Notes: generated by a model from the sequence alone, not told the origin. A stretch of 8,713 nucleotides of DNA from an uncultured Bacilli bacterium (GCA_947853365.1 CANTWQ010000038.1:1-8713), one strand, 5' to 3'. Positions 1 through 7,926 are shown, counted from the first letter of the stretch. Program-made: numbers and translations.

Positions 1-1039
1 CGGGATCAAAAATAGCACTTTCAATCATGATATTTTGAGTTGTTGGTTCGACTTCAGTATCATATCCACCCATGACTCCGGCCAAACAGACGGCTTCTTG
101 TTCGTTGGCAATGACAATATCGTTTTTAGATAACACTCTTTCTTTGTGATCGAGGGTGGTCATTTTTTCACCATCTTCGGCCATTCGCACGATGACTTTA
201 TTTCCTAAATGATCAAGATCAAAGAAGTGTAATGGTTGGCCATATTCTAACATCACAAAATTAGAAATATCGACAACGTTATTGATCGGACGAATACCGG
301 ATGCCATCAAATATTCCTTCATCCATTTCGGGCTTTCACCAATGGTCACATTTTTGACAACGCGGGCCAAATACAATGGACAGTTTTTGGTCTGTACTTC
401 CAGTGTCAAAAGATCATCGATTGATCCTTCTTCGTTTTGGATGGTCGTATCGGGATATATGACTGGACGCTTTAAGATAGCCCCCACTTCATGAGCCATT
501 CCTAACATACTTAATAAATCACTACGGTTGGATGTTAGTTCAAAATCAATGACTTCATCATCATATCCTAAATATTTTAGGGCATCTGCACCGACGGGAG
601 CATCATGATCCAAGATATGGATCCCTGTCTTATCTTCTTCACTTTGGTATTTGCTATCGATTCCCAATTCTGATAAAGAACAGATCATGCCATTGGATTC
701 TTGACCACGAATCGTACTTTTTTTAATGGTAATTCCCCCTGGTAAAGTTGCTCCTGGTAGGGAGACAATTACTTTGGTATCTTCTCTTACATTCGGGGCA
801 CCACATACGATCTGGACGATTTCGTCAGGTTTGATTTCTACTTGACAGACGTGTAAGTGATCACTATCGGGATGCATCTTACATTCTTTGACATAACCAA
901 CGATCAAATTGGTTGCCTCTGAAATACGGTCAATCGATGCGTATTCATTGCCCACATGCGTCATTGCTTCAGCCAACTGGAACGTTGTTTGATCTTTAAT
1001 ATCCACGTAATTTCCTAAAAAGGCTCTACTTACTTTCAT
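1..1039 (-). CDS. pheT: Phenylalanyl-tRNA synthetase beta subunit, N-terminal part (gene runs off the left edge)
   Basis: PheT is the beta chain of the cytoplasmic (alpha-beta)2 enzyme that charges tRNA-Phe; it binds tRNA and edits mischarged Tyr-tRNA-Phe. The window holds codons 1-346 of what is usually about 800. Visible parts are the N-terminal segment [14 protein letters not shown], an OB-fold tRNA-binding domain at about residues 40-150 ([20 protein letters not shown], and the GMICS motif at 117-121), and the start of the B3/B4 editing domain from about residue 210 ([28 protein letters not shown] at about 247-274 in pieces; AGVMGG at 320-325). The B5, catalytic-like and anticodon-binding domains lie outside the window. 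The ATG at 1037-1039 is chosen because GGAGG sits 8 nt upstream, inside the end of pheS. The gene overlaps pheS by 14 nt, which suggests translational coupling and equal subunit supply. Identification is firm. Confidence 0.97.
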   Translation of the reverse strand, partial: MKVSRAFLGNYVDIKDQTTFQLAEAMTHVGNEYASIDRISEATNLIVGYVKECKMHPDSDHLHVCQVEIKPDEIVQIVCGAPNVREDTKVIVSLPGATLPGGITIKKSTIRGQESNGMICSLSELGIDSKYQSEEDKTGIHILDHDAPVGADALKYLGYDDEVIDFELTSNRSDLLSMLGMAHEVGAILKRPVIYPDTTIQNEEGSIDDLLTLEVQTKNCPLYLARVVKNVTIGESPKWMKEYLMASGIRPINNVVDISNFVMLEYGQPLHFFDLDHLGNKVIVRMAEDGEKMTTLDHKERVLSKNDIVIANEQEAVCLAGVMGGYDTEVEPTTQNIMIESAIFDP

Positions 1040-2087
1040 CTTCTCTTCCTCCTTCTACCCGATTATATTGTTCTAAAAAGCGGATATCATTGGCATAGAA
1101 ATCACGGATATCGGTAATTCCGTATTTTAACATGGCAACACGTTCTACGCCAACGCCAAACGCAAAACCGGTATATTTTTTGGCGTCATAGCCACAATCG
1201 TTTAACACATTAGGATGGACCATGCCTGATCCTAAAATCTCAATCCACCCGGTACCTTTACAAATGTTACATCCTTTCCCTCCGCATTGGAAGCAAGAAA
1301 CATCTACTTCATAAGATGGCTCTGTAAACGGGAAGAAACTAGGACGAAACCGCACTTCTCTTTTTTCGCCAAACATTTTTTTGGCAAATATTTCAAGTGT
1401 TCCCTTGAGGTCGGCAACCGAAATGTTTTCACCGACAACCAGTCCTTCGATTTGATGAAATTCGTGAGAATGGGTAGCATCATCGTCATCTCGCCGATAT
1501 ACTTTACCAGGGCAAATAATACGAAATGGTGTTTTTTCTTTATTTTTCAACATCGTTCTTGCTTGTACTGGAGATGTTTGACTCCGGAGTAACAATTCTT
1601 CGGTAATATAGAATGTGTCTTGACTATCTCGAGCCGGATGATTTTTTGGTAAATTTAATAATTGGAAATTATGTAAATCATCCTCGACTTCGGGACCTGA
1701 TACGACGGAATAGCCCATCGAAACAAACAATTCTTCGATTTCTTCGGTTATTTTGGTTAAAGGATGGACACTTCCAATCGGAAGCGTCATACCCGGTAAA
1801 GTCGGATCGATCTTTTCTTTTTTCAGTTTTTCATCTAACTCTTTTTGGGACACTTCTTCCATTTGGTTTTGAATCGATTCTTCCACAAAATGCCGCAGTT
1901 CATTCAAACTTTTTCCTGCTTCTTTTCGTTCTTCTTGGGAAAGTGTTCCCATTTCTTTGGATAGTTCTGTTACCAATCCTTTTTTTCCCAAATATTTTAC
2001 TTTTAATTCGTTGACCATGGTGCTAGATGTCATATTTTTGATTTCGGCTTCTAACATAGTCTTAATCTTTTGCGCTTTTTCTTGCAT
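1026..2087 (-). CDS. pheS: Phenylalanyl-tRNA synthetase alpha subunit
   Basis: PheS is the catalytic alpha chain of phenylalanyl-tRNA synthetase: it activates phenylalanine with ATP and transfers it to tRNA-Phe. The protein has 353 residues, normal for bacterial PheS. Residues 1-90 form the charged helical arm (coiled coil) that contacts tRNA. The class II core follows: a motif 1 region near 105-135 ([20 protein letters not shown]), motif 2 at 188-215 ([20 protein letters not shown], then HEFHQIEG) and motif 3 at 307-328 ([14 protein letters not shown]). Four cysteines (C265, C268, C273, C276) in a CxxC-4-CxxC arrangement precede GTGWIEILG; this cluster occurs in many but not all PheS. The ATG is preceded by AAGGAGGG with 6 nt spacing. 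It is the first gene of a pheST operon behind a Phe T-box leader. No key motif is missing. Confidence 0.98.
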   Translation of the reverse strand: MQEKAQKIKTMLEAEIKNMTSSTMVNELKVKYLGKKGLVTELSKEMGTLSQEERKEAGKSLNELRHFVEESIQNQMEEVSQKELDEKLKKEKIDPTLPGMTLPIGSVHPLTKITEEIEELFVSMGYSVVSGPEVEDDLHNFQLLNLPKNHPARDSQDTFYITEELLLRSQTSPVQARTMLKNKEKTPFRIICPGKVYRRDDDDATHSHEFHQIEGLVVGENISVADLKGTLEIFAKKMFGEKREVRFRPSFFPFTEPSYEVDVSCFQCGGKGCNICKGTGWIEILGSGMVHPNVLNDCGYDAKKYTGFAFGVGVERVAMLKYGITDIRDFYANDIRFLEQYNRVEGGREDESK

Positions 2088-2337
2088 TTTTTTCCCTCCT
2101 TATCTCAAGGCAATGAAAAACGCGGACATTTTCTAAGGACGAAAAAGCCGCGGTACCACCTTAATTTATAGAATTTTCTATACACTCTTCTTTTTAACGC
2201 AAAGTAACGCTTAGGTTTTTCTACCTAAGAACTCCCAAAGTGAATTCATTTACTTCCTTTATCTTTTTCCACCATCCAAAGACTCTCTTTTAAAGATCCG
2301 TAAATTACTATGCTTTGATCATCGCTTTTAAACGATT
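2088..2337 (-). promoter_or_regulatory. T-box riboswitch (tRNA-Phe sensing leader) of pheST
   Basis: This leader lets uncharged tRNA-Phe switch on pheST transcription by stabilising an antiterminator. The T-box core GGTGGTACCGCGG is on the minus strand at 2160-2148. Stem I is visible: basal pairing CAAAG (2317-2313) with CTTTG (2240-2236), an AGTA loop-E-like strand, then TTTAC pairing with GTAAA around the specifier loop. The loop carries GAA-TTC-A; the specifier TTC (2244-2242) reads UUC, a Phe codon. A 7-bp hairpin CTTAGGT/ACCTAAG follows. In the antiterminator, AAGG (2162-2159) can pair with CCTT (2138-2135), leaving the bulge UGGU (2158-2155), whose last U suits the A73 discriminator expected of tRNA-Phe. 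Both tRNA contacts therefore point to Phe. The 5' end is inferred from the promoter. Confidence 0.95.
2116..2152 (-). terminator. Regulated terminator of the pheST T-box leader
   Basis: On the minus strand CGCGG (2152-2148) pairs with CCGCG (2125-2121), with a second set of T-A pairs inside (TTTT with AAAA), followed at once by a run of five T. The 5' arm uses bases that belong to the T-box antiterminator, so the two folds exclude each other. When tRNA-Phe is charged this hairpin is expected to stop transcription 28 nt before the pheS start. Confidence 0.85.
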
Positions 2338-2343
2338 GAAATT

Positions 2344-2372
2344 ATTATAGCACACTTTTTTTTCTTTGTCAT
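2344..2372 (-). promoter_or_regulatory. Promoter of the pheST operon
   Basis: The minus strand shows ATGACA (2372-2367), a 17-nt spacer and a perfect TATAAT (2349-2344). TG lies one base before the -10, making it an extended -10 promoter of the housekeeping sigma type. Transcription should start near 2337, at the 5' end of the T-box leader. The -35 box overlaps the TGA stop (2371-2369) of the upstream gene. No terminator separates that gene from this promoter, so readthrough from it would also have to pass the T-box. Confidence 0.85.
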
Positions 2373-4150
2373 TCCTCATTTTTATTTTTCTTTTTTTGTA
2401 ACGTTTGAAATGCAGATTTGATCAAGGCTTTTTTGGATACGATGGTCTCTTGATCCACACTTTGATCATCACTATATGTTAGATAGGTAGAAAGTTGTTC
2501 TGGCGTCCATGGTAAGGTTTGTACCAAATCGATCAGTTTGCAATCGGCCTCTTCCATTCCCCAAGAAAGCATCGTGATAAAGTCCATGGCCGCACTTCTA
2601 TCTTTTTGACTGATCGAAGAAGAAAGCAATAAATCGATGGCTTCTTTCCAAAGAAGAGGATCTTCTAAAATAGAATCTGTCGATGCGAGGCAAACATAGG
2701 GATATAATAAATCTTTGCGGTTGGCGAAAGACAGTTGCTTGATAAAATAAGCATAGCATTCTTTTCTTTCTAATAGGCCTTCATAACATAAGGTGGATGC
2801 TAGCATTTCTTTATCGGATGTAGTCATCTCATCATCTTTTAAATAAGATTTTAAAACCGTATATGCTTCTTCTAATTTGTCAGGAAAACGATCCCAGCTC
2901 CGACTTTTTAAAAAAGATGTTAAAAGTAAGACTTGACTTGGATTGGTTTCATTTTTCAAAACTTCTAATGTGAAACGAAAACGTTTCGGGTTGATTAGTA
3001 ACTCTCGACGATCACAAAGTTCCGCAAAGGATTTTCTACTGTCTAGCAATTTGCTTTCATAAAATGCTTTCAAGACTTCATTTCGTTGGGTTGGAAAATA
3101 ATGTAACTCCTCTTTTAAAGCAAGTGCTTGATAATATTTGGCATCTTCTACACTATAGTGTTGGTCAAAAAAACGAATGGTTTGAATGGTTTCCCGTTCA
3201 CTTGAGGGATGATTTTCCAATAAATGGACATAAAGCGGATATACGTCTTCATCGACATGAAGTAAGGTATCTGTAACACGTGTATACAAATCCGGATCTT
3301 TACTTTCTCGATATTTCGGATCGGTCAATATTGCTAAAAGTGAAGGAAAGACTTCATCGTTTTCTTTGGTTAACATATATTTTGTGACGACGGGCAAGGA
3401 AGATAAAAATGCTTCTTCGTTTTCTATAAAATTACCAGCATTTAATAAATGAGCAAATGCTTCCTCTACTCGCATCTCCCAAAGAGGATCTTTTTCTTCG
3501 TGCGTAAAACGATACGTATCAATGGTTTGAAAAAGGATATCGGTAAATCCACGTAATTCGTGATTAGTTCCTTTTTTCCAATTTTCATGTAAAAACAAAG
3601 TGGCGATGTGATCGGCAAACGATGGCGAAAAAAAGGTATTTTGATAAAGGGCAAACATTTTAGAGAGATACAGGGGAGCCATCTTTTCTTTTCTGCTTCC
3701 AAAAAGTTCCATCATTTCTTTCGAAATTTCTTTTTGGGCAAAAGAAGCATAGAATGTTTCCCAAACATCAAGATGTTTTAAAAGAAACGGAGATGTAAAT
3801 AGTTGTAGATAATAGGTCGTATTTAACTTGTTTTGTAAACGATTTTCTAGTCCTTCTAACAACCAATACCATTCCTTCGGTTTTCTTACGATATTGGAGC
3901 GTAACAGATAACTCTTTTCTTCTTCGGTTGCTACCTCTTGCATAAAATCACGAAACACGGTGAATGATTCTTTTTTTAATCCTGACATTCGTTCTAATAA
4001 TGGAAATGACAATTTTTTGTCTTTGTATAATGCCATCAAAAATTGTTCTTCGTCTTCTGTTAATCCTAGTAGAAAGGAAAATAATTTCCCATCCATCGTA
4101 TCCTGACGCGGGAAACTATTTAAAATTGCAATCAAATGAGAAGTATGCAT
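2369..4150 (-). CDS. Unrecognised all-helical 593-residue protein
   Basis: I do not recognise this protein. It is long, uninterrupted, acidic/basic mixed and apparently cytoplasmic, with no signal peptide, membrane segment, nucleotide-binding motif or metal-binding cysteine cluster. Nearly the whole length reads as amphipathic helices with regular leucine and aromatic spacing and few Gly or Pro, as in helical-repeat scaffolds (HEAT, ARM or TPR-like); this is inference, since no repeat consensus is obvious. Residues about 30-70 (TEDEEQFLMALYKDKKLSFP, then LLERMSGLKKESFTVFRDFM) could form a small helix-turn-helix or winged-helix region. The C-terminus is a lysine-rich tail (KKKKNKNEE). The ATG is supported by AGGTGG 7 nt upstream, and a promoter lies just before it. 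The gene stands alone between a terminator and the pheS promoter, so context gives little clue. It is a real gene on length, ribosome binding site and codon pattern. Confidence 0.85.
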   Translation of the reverse strand: MHTSHLIAILNSFPRQDTMDGKLFSFLLGLTEDEEQFLMALYKDKKLSFPLLERMSGLKKESFTVFRDFMQEVATEEEKSYLLRSNIVRKPKEWYWLLEGLENRLQNKLNTTYYLQLFTSPFLLKHLDVWETFYASFAQKEISKEMMELFGSRKEKMAPLYLSKMFALYQNTFFSPSFADHIATLFLHENWKKGTNHELRGFTDILFQTIDTYRFTHEEKDPLWEMRVEEAFAHLLNAGNFIENEEAFLSSLPVVTKYMLTKENDEVFPSLLAILTDPKYRESKDPDLYTRVTDTLLHVDEDVYPLYVHLLENHPSSERETIQTIRFFDQHYSVEDAKYYQALALKEELHYFPTQRNEVLKAFYESKLLDSRKSFAELCDRRELLINPKRFRFTLEVLKNETNPSQVLLLTSFLKSRSWDRFPDKLEEAYTVLKSYLKDDEMTTSDKEMLASTLCYEGLLERKECYAYFIKQLSFANRKDLLYPYVCLASTDSILEDPLLWKEAIDLLLSSSISQKDRSAAMDFITMLSWGMEEADCKLIDLVQTLPWTPEQLSTYLTYSDDQSVDQETIVSKKALIKSAFQTLQKKKNKNEE

Positions 4151-4171
4151 AAAAACCCCACCTTTCTTTCT

Positions 4172-4200
4172 ATTATAAGAGCATGAACAAAAATACGCAA
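4172..4200 (-). promoter_or_regulatory. Promoter of the 593-residue protein gene
   Basis: TTGCGT (4200-4195), a 17-nt spacer and a perfect TATAAT (4177-4172) lie on the minus strand. The -10 ends only 22 nt before the ATG, so the expected start near 4165 leaves a leader of roughly 15 nt that is almost entirely the ribosome binding site. The -35 directly abuts the upstream terminator. The -35 match is moderate. Confidence 0.65.
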
Positions 4201-4224
4201 GAAAAAAGGGATTTCTCCCCTTTT
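4201..4224 (-). terminator. Rho-independent terminator after the 57-residue protein gene
   Basis: On the minus strand AAAAGGG (4224-4218) pairs with CCCTTTT (4210-4204) around a 7-nt loop and runs into a T tract (4207-4202). It begins directly after the TAG stop of the small gene. It would end transcription coming from recD2 and the small gene. The A-run/T-run symmetry may make it weakly active in the other direction as well. Confidence 0.8.
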
Positions 4225-4398
4225 CTACATCATATTCTCCATACGTTGTTCCGCACCTTTTAATGCCTTGTTCATTTCTTTTTTCATCTGATAAACTGCT
4301 TCTGGGTGATTTTTCTTATACATCATCCATGCACCATATCCACAGGCACCCAGTACGGCCAAAGTTACTCCTGTTGTAACCATACTTTTCTTTTTCAC
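4225..4398 (-). CDS. Small membrane-anchored protein, 57 residues, GTG start
   Basis: This small gene encodes 57 residues with a lysine-rich start (MKKK), one hydrophobic segment at about 6-27 (MVTTGVTLAVLGACGYGAWM) and a charged, probably helical tail rich in Lys, Glu and Met. It is most simply a single-pass membrane protein with the tail in the cytoplasm. LGAC at residues 16-19 could also be read as a lipobox with Cys19 lipidated, but the hydrophobic run continues past the Cys, which favours a membrane helix. The start is GTG, supported by GAGGTG with 7 nt spacing. It lies 75 nt downstream of recD2 with no convincing terminator between, and has its own terminator right after the stop, so it is probably the last gene of a recD2 unit. 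I do not recognise a family. Confidence 0.75.
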   Translation of the reverse strand: MKKKSMVTTGVTLAVLGACGYGAWMMYKKNHPEAVYQMKKEMNKALKGAEQRMENMM

Positions 4399-4467
4399 TT
4401 TATTTCACCTCACCTAGAAAATATGATCGGTATTTCTACCATTTTTAGTATGAAATAAAATCATTAG

Positions 4468-4497
4468 ATTATACTATTTTTGAAGCATTTCTTTTAA
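4468..4497 (-). promoter_or_regulatory. Possible internal promoter for the 57-residue protein gene
   Basis: A perfect TATAAT lies on the minus strand at 4473-4468, directly after the recD2 stop codon. The best upstream match is TTAAAA (4497-4492) with an 18-nt spacer, which is weak. A small GGTA-GAAA-TACC hairpin lies in the leader between here and the gene (about 4430-4441). The small gene may therefore be transcribed separately from recD2. Confidence 0.35.
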
Positions 4498-6657
4498 ACT
4501 CGTTCGTCTTTGATCCGTATCTTTATTTTGTATCGCATATTGAAAGGCATCTATATCACCTAATAGATACAGTTCTTTCTTAGCTCTCGTAATTCCGGTA
4601 TAAATTAGTTTACGATAAAGCATTTTTCGAAAATTAAAAACGATGGGAATGACTACAGTATTAAATTCACTTCCTTGCGATTTGTGAATGGAAATCGCAT
4701 AGGCGTGTTTAAATTTATAAAAATTGGCGGGTGTATAGGTTACTTCATTGCCATCAAAATCGATGGTAATGGACTTTTTATTTCCATTTTCAATTTCCGC
4801 AATGATCCCGATATCACCATTAAAGATATTTTCTTCCGGCATATTCGTTAGTTGGATTACTTTATCTTCTTCCCGATACGTAATGCCAGAGACGATGAGT
4901 TCCTTTTTTTCTTTGTGGGGTGGATTGAAAATCGCTTGTAAATCGATATTTAATTGATCGATGCCATTGATGGTTTTATACATGGGTGCTAAAACTTGAA
5001 ATTCTTTTTTCTTAGCTTTATATGTTTGGGCAAGTTCTTGTAACTGTTTTCGTAAATAGGAAGAAGCAGATGGTAGAAAGGATAAATCCGGCGAAACGTT
5101 AAAAATACTGGTATCCCAAATATCATGATTGATATGATCGGCGAGAGTGATGATGTTAGAGTTTTCTTTTTGTCGATAGAGTTGTTGTAACCTAACAATT
5201 GGAATGATACCACTTTCGATCATGTCTTTTAATACTTGTCCTGGGCCGACGGATGGTAATTGGTTCTCATCTCCTACAAAGATCATTCGTGTAGATGTAG
5301 AAAGGCCTTCAAAAAGATGGTCCATCAAAAGAATGTCTACCATACTCACTTCATCGATAATTACAAAGGTAGCATCACTTTTATGATATGCATTGACCGC
5401 AAAACGATTCGTATCTTTGTTCCATTTTAAAAAACGATGAATGGTCATGGCTTGGAGTCCGGTCGATTCGGTTAGTCTCTTGGCAGCGCGTCCTGTTGGA
5501 GCAAGCAATGCCAATTGTTTGATTAAATCTTGGTAGGACAAGTGATAGATATCACGATATAAATCGCAAATAGCTTTGATGATCGTTGTTTTCCCCGTTC
5601 CTGGTCCGCCGGTGATAATCAAAATATTTTTTAAAAAAGAAGAAGAGATGGCCGTTAGTTGATCGGCATTATAAACGATTTCATTTTTTTGCGACAAGAG
5701 ATCCATCCAATGGGATAACTTCGGCACTTGATTATCTTCTTGCCGAGATAAGAAGCGTAATCGTTCGCTTACTTTTCGTTCGGCTTCATATAACATCACC
5801 AAATAATAATGATCGTCGATCATCACAATTTTTAGATCTAACTTCAATTGTTGTAAGGCCTTTTGGAGCGTGGTATCATCGATGGCAATATGCAATGCTC
5901 TTGTGGTATATGCTTTGATTTCGTTATATTCTAAATAACTATGTCCATATAACATACAAACTTCATTCATGGCATAGAGAATTCCCGACATTAACCTTCT
6001 AGGATCCTCTGGGTTGATTCCTTTTTCCTTTAAGGCAATGGCATCGATTTTTGCGAAAGTAACTTCATCGATATCCTCGTATAACTGATAGATATTATTT
6101 TCTAATATCCATTTGGTTTTGGCACCGTATTTTTTATAAATAAGCATACTGTCTTTGGTAGAAAATCCAAGTTCGTTTAAATCGATAATAGTCGCATAAC
6201 TTTCTTGATACTCTAATAGTGTCTGATGAAGAATATCGGCTTGTTTCTTGGTAATGGTTGGAATGAGCAAGAGATTATCGGGTTGTTCTAAGATGATTTG
6301 TAGGGTATCTTTCCCCAATACAGATACAATTTTTTCGGCTTTTTTCTCACCAATTCCACGAAATAAACCAGAGGATAAGAAAGAGACGATGCCATCTTTT
6401 TCTTCTGGTAATACACGTTCGTACCTGGTTACTTGAAATTGATCGCCATATCTTTCATGGAACACTAAATTTCCATAAAAAAGATAGGTATCTTCGGTAT
6501 TTAAATCATGAAAATAACCAGTGAAAGTGATGGCTCTTCCGACATAATCGACCATTTTATCATCGTCCGTTTCCTTCACTTTCATAATACCGACACAATA
6601 CCCAGCCTCGGTTGTAAAAATACTCCTTCTAAATTGTCCTTTAATATAATGTTCCAT
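4474..6657 (-). CDS. recD2: ATP-dependent 5'-3' DNA helicase RecD2
   Basis: RecD2 is a superfamily 1B helicase that moves 5' to 3' on single-stranded DNA. It acts alone rather than in RecBCD and has roles in replication-fork maintenance, recombination and repair in Bacillota and Deinococcus. At 727 residues it matches the family length. The N-terminal region carries a helix-hairpin-helix at about 97-115 (GLFRGIGEKKAEKIVSVLG). The helicase motifs are complete: Walker A GGPGTGKTT (350-358), motif Ia LLAPTGRAAKRL (384-395), Walker B IIDEVSM (433-439, acidic pair D435/E436), motif III GDENQLPSVGPG (462-473), an SH3-like stretch near 610-650, motif V AISIHKSQGSEF (654-665) and motif VI YTGITRAKKELYLLG (686-700). 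The long N-terminus with the HhH distinguishes it from RecBCD RecD. GAGGA lies 9 nt before the ATG. Nothing is missing. Confidence 0.97.
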   Translation of the reverse strand: MEHYIKGQFRRSIFTTEAGYCVGIMKVKETDDDKMVDYVGRAITFTGYFHDLNTEDTYLFYGNLVFHERYGDQFQVTRYERVLPEEKDGIVSFLSSGLFRGIGEKKAEKIVSVLGKDTLQIILEQPDNLLLIPTITKKQADILHQTLLEYQESYATIIDLNELGFSTKDSMLIYKKYGAKTKWILENNIYQLYEDIDEVTFAKIDAIALKEKGINPEDPRRLMSGILYAMNEVCMLYGHSYLEYNEIKAYTTRALHIAIDDTTLQKALQQLKLDLKIVMIDDHYYLVMLYEAERKVSERLRFLSRQEDNQVPKLSHWMDLLSQKNEIVYNADQLTAISSSFLKNILIITGGPGTGKTTIIKAICDLYRDIYHLSYQDLIKQLALLAPTGRAAKRLTESTGLQAMTIHRFLKWNKDTNRFAVNAYHKSDATFVIIDEVSMVDILLMDHLFEGLSTSTRMIFVGDENQLPSVGPGQVLKDMIESGIIPIVRLQQLYRQKENSNIITLADHINHDIWDTSIFNVSPDLSFLPSASSYLRKQLQELAQTYKAKKKEFQVLAPMYKTINGIDQLNIDLQAIFNPPHKEKKELIVSGITYREEDKVIQLTNMPEENIFNGDIGIIAEIENGNKKSITIDFDGNEVTYTPANFYKFKHAYAISIHKSQGSEFNTVVIPIVFNFRKMLYRKLIYTGITRAKKELYLLGDIDAFQYAIQNKDTDQRRTSLKEMLQK

Positions 6658-6678
6658 TTTATAACTTCCTCGTTTTTA

Positions 6679-6684
6679 AGTATA
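6679..6684 (-). promoter_or_regulatory. Promoter (-10) of recD2
   Basis: TATACT lies on the minus strand at 6684-6679 with TG one base upstream, an extended -10 like that of pheS. The -35 at 17 nt (TTTTCT) is poor, which an extended -10 can offset. The predicted start is near 6672, giving a leader of about 15 nt. It sits between the rhomboid terminator and recD2, so the two genes are separate units. Confidence 0.6.
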
Positions 6685-6701
6685 GCATATTTTTAGGAAA
6701 A

Positions 6702-6728
6702 AGAAAAACTACTGGTAAGACAGTAGTT
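6702..6728 (-). terminator. Rho-independent terminator of the rhomboid gene
   Basis: AACTACTG (6728-6721) pairs perfectly with CAGTAGTT (6714-6707) around a 6-nt loop, followed by TTTTTCTTTTTCC on the minus strand. The 5' arm contains the last two bases of the gene's own TAA stop codon (6729-6727), so the gene ends inside its terminator. Confidence 0.88.
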
Positions 6729-7860
6729 AAGCATAGATGAAAGCCATATATAATACGAATAAGGTAAACATGCCCGTTACAATCCAGCCATTGATTTTTT
6801 CGAAATTACTGCTTTTATATTTGACTCCTAAAGAAAGGGTAATGAGTATTCCTCCAATCAGTCCACCAATATGGGCGAAATTATCGATCGTTGGGTCTAG
6901 AAAACCTAATAACAAATTCAGTACAATCAGTGGTATCAACTGGCTCTTTAAGACATTACCTAAATAAACACGGTAATGGTATCCAAAGTACAATAAACTT
7001 CCCATCAAGCCGAAAATAGCACCACTGGCCCCAATACTGGCATAATCTGAAAAAGTCATGGTAAATAAGCTACCCATCAAAGCTGAGAAAAAGTAAATGA
7101 TTAAGTATTTCCATTTGCCCATATAGCTTTCGATCTGGGAACCAATAATATAGAGTGCATACATATTAAACAACAAATGTAATATGCCTCCATGCAAAAA
7201 CGTTCCAGTAATCAAACGATAATATTGACCGAAACGGATGAATGGTCCATAGACACAAAACTGATTGATAAAAAAATCAAATTCCCCCGAGATGGTCATC
7301 CATAAGAAAATGGCAATCTGCACGACAATTAAAATTTGTGTTACAATCGGTTTTTTCGGGTGAAAAACTTCTTCTACTTTTTGGGCATCGGATTTGTTCT
7401 TTCGATTGATATCATCCGTTATTTTTAGAAATAATTGTAACCCATCTTCACTGAATTTTAGTTTTTTATTGATATCTGGAAAGACTTCGATCACCATTGG
7501 ATATTTCTTGAAATCTTTTTCATCGTGAATGAAAATAGAATCGATATTTTTGACCTCGTGCAATTTGGCGGCATCTCCTAGATCAATATAAATACTTAAG
7601 ACATTCATATGCCACGAGAAGGTTTTATGCTTGATCTTATTCATCACTTTTCTCGTCTTGAATAAGTCGAAAGCCATTTGCTCTTCGTTATGGATGTAAC
7701 CAGATACAATCCGGACAATTTTATAATCACTATCTAAATTTTCTAACCAAATCTCGTTTTCTGCTCCTTGCAAAATAACGGGATTGTAATTCATATCGGT
7801 AATGAAATAATGAAGAAGTTTCATCACTAGTAAACTTTTACGATCCATCGTTTCTTCCAT
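6727..7860 (-). CDS. Rhomboid family intramembrane serine protease with soluble N-terminal domain
   Basis: This 377-residue protein is a rhomboid protease, which cuts transmembrane substrates inside the membrane. A soluble domain fills residues 1-165. The membrane part follows: TM1 about 171-189, then a cluster of helices from about 223 to 347, and a further helix at about 356-376, seven in all. The catalytic dyad is Ser279 in GASG (277-280) and His330 in FAHIGG; the HxxxN element is H228/N232 in HGGILHLLFN. The WR usually seen in the first loop is YR here (YYRLITGTFLHGG). The layout matches the YqgP/GluP-type rhomboids of Bacilli, but it ends after the last helix without the C-terminal TPR region of B. 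subtilis YqgP. The open frame continues upstream to 7962, but the ATG at 7858-7860 has AGGAGG 8 nt before it, and the -10 box and a terminator lie in the upstream part. Confidence 0.93.
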   Translation of the reverse strand: MEETMDRKSLLVMKLLHYFITDMNYNPVILQGAENEIWLENLDSDYKIVRIVSGYIHNEEQMAFDLFKTRKVMNKIKHKTFSWHMNVLSIYIDLGDAAKLHEVKNIDSIFIHDEKDFKKYPMVIEVFPDINKKLKFSEDGLQLFLKITDDINRKNKSDAQKVEEVFHPKKPIVTQILIVVQIAIFLWMTISGEFDFFINQFCVYGPFIRFGQYYRLITGTFLHGGILHLLFNMYALYIIGSQIESYMGKWKYLIIYFFSALMGSLFTMTFSDYASIGASGAIFGLMGSLLYFGYHYRVYLGNVLKSQLIPLIVLNLLLGFLDPTIDNFAHIGGLIGGILITLSLGVKYKSSNFEKINGWIVTGMFTLFVLYMAFIYA

Positions 7861-7885
7861 TGCTTCTTCCTCCTCCACAGCATAC

Positions 7886-7891
7886 ATTATA
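7886..7891 (-). promoter_or_regulatory. Promoter (-10) of the rhomboid gene
   Basis: A perfect TATAAT lies on the minus strand at 7891-7886, between the upstream terminator and the gene. The -35 at 17 nt (TTTCTT, 7914-7909) is weak. The expected start near 7879 is just upstream of the AGGAGG, which supports the shorter start of the rhomboid over the longer open frame. Confidence 0.6.
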
Positions 7892-7926
7892 TCGAAAATG
7901 GAGAAAAAAAGAAAGTCCTTTTTTTG

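Noticed and set aside
1287..2014. Plus-strand open frames across pheS
   Set aside because: They are antisense shadows of a confirmed gene, without start signals or family resemblance.
3964..4152. Hydrophobic plus-strand frame of 62 codons that could look like a membrane peptide
   Set aside because: It is antisense to the start of the 593-residue gene; the hydrophobicity comes from the complement of charged, A-rich codons. No ribosome binding site is seen.
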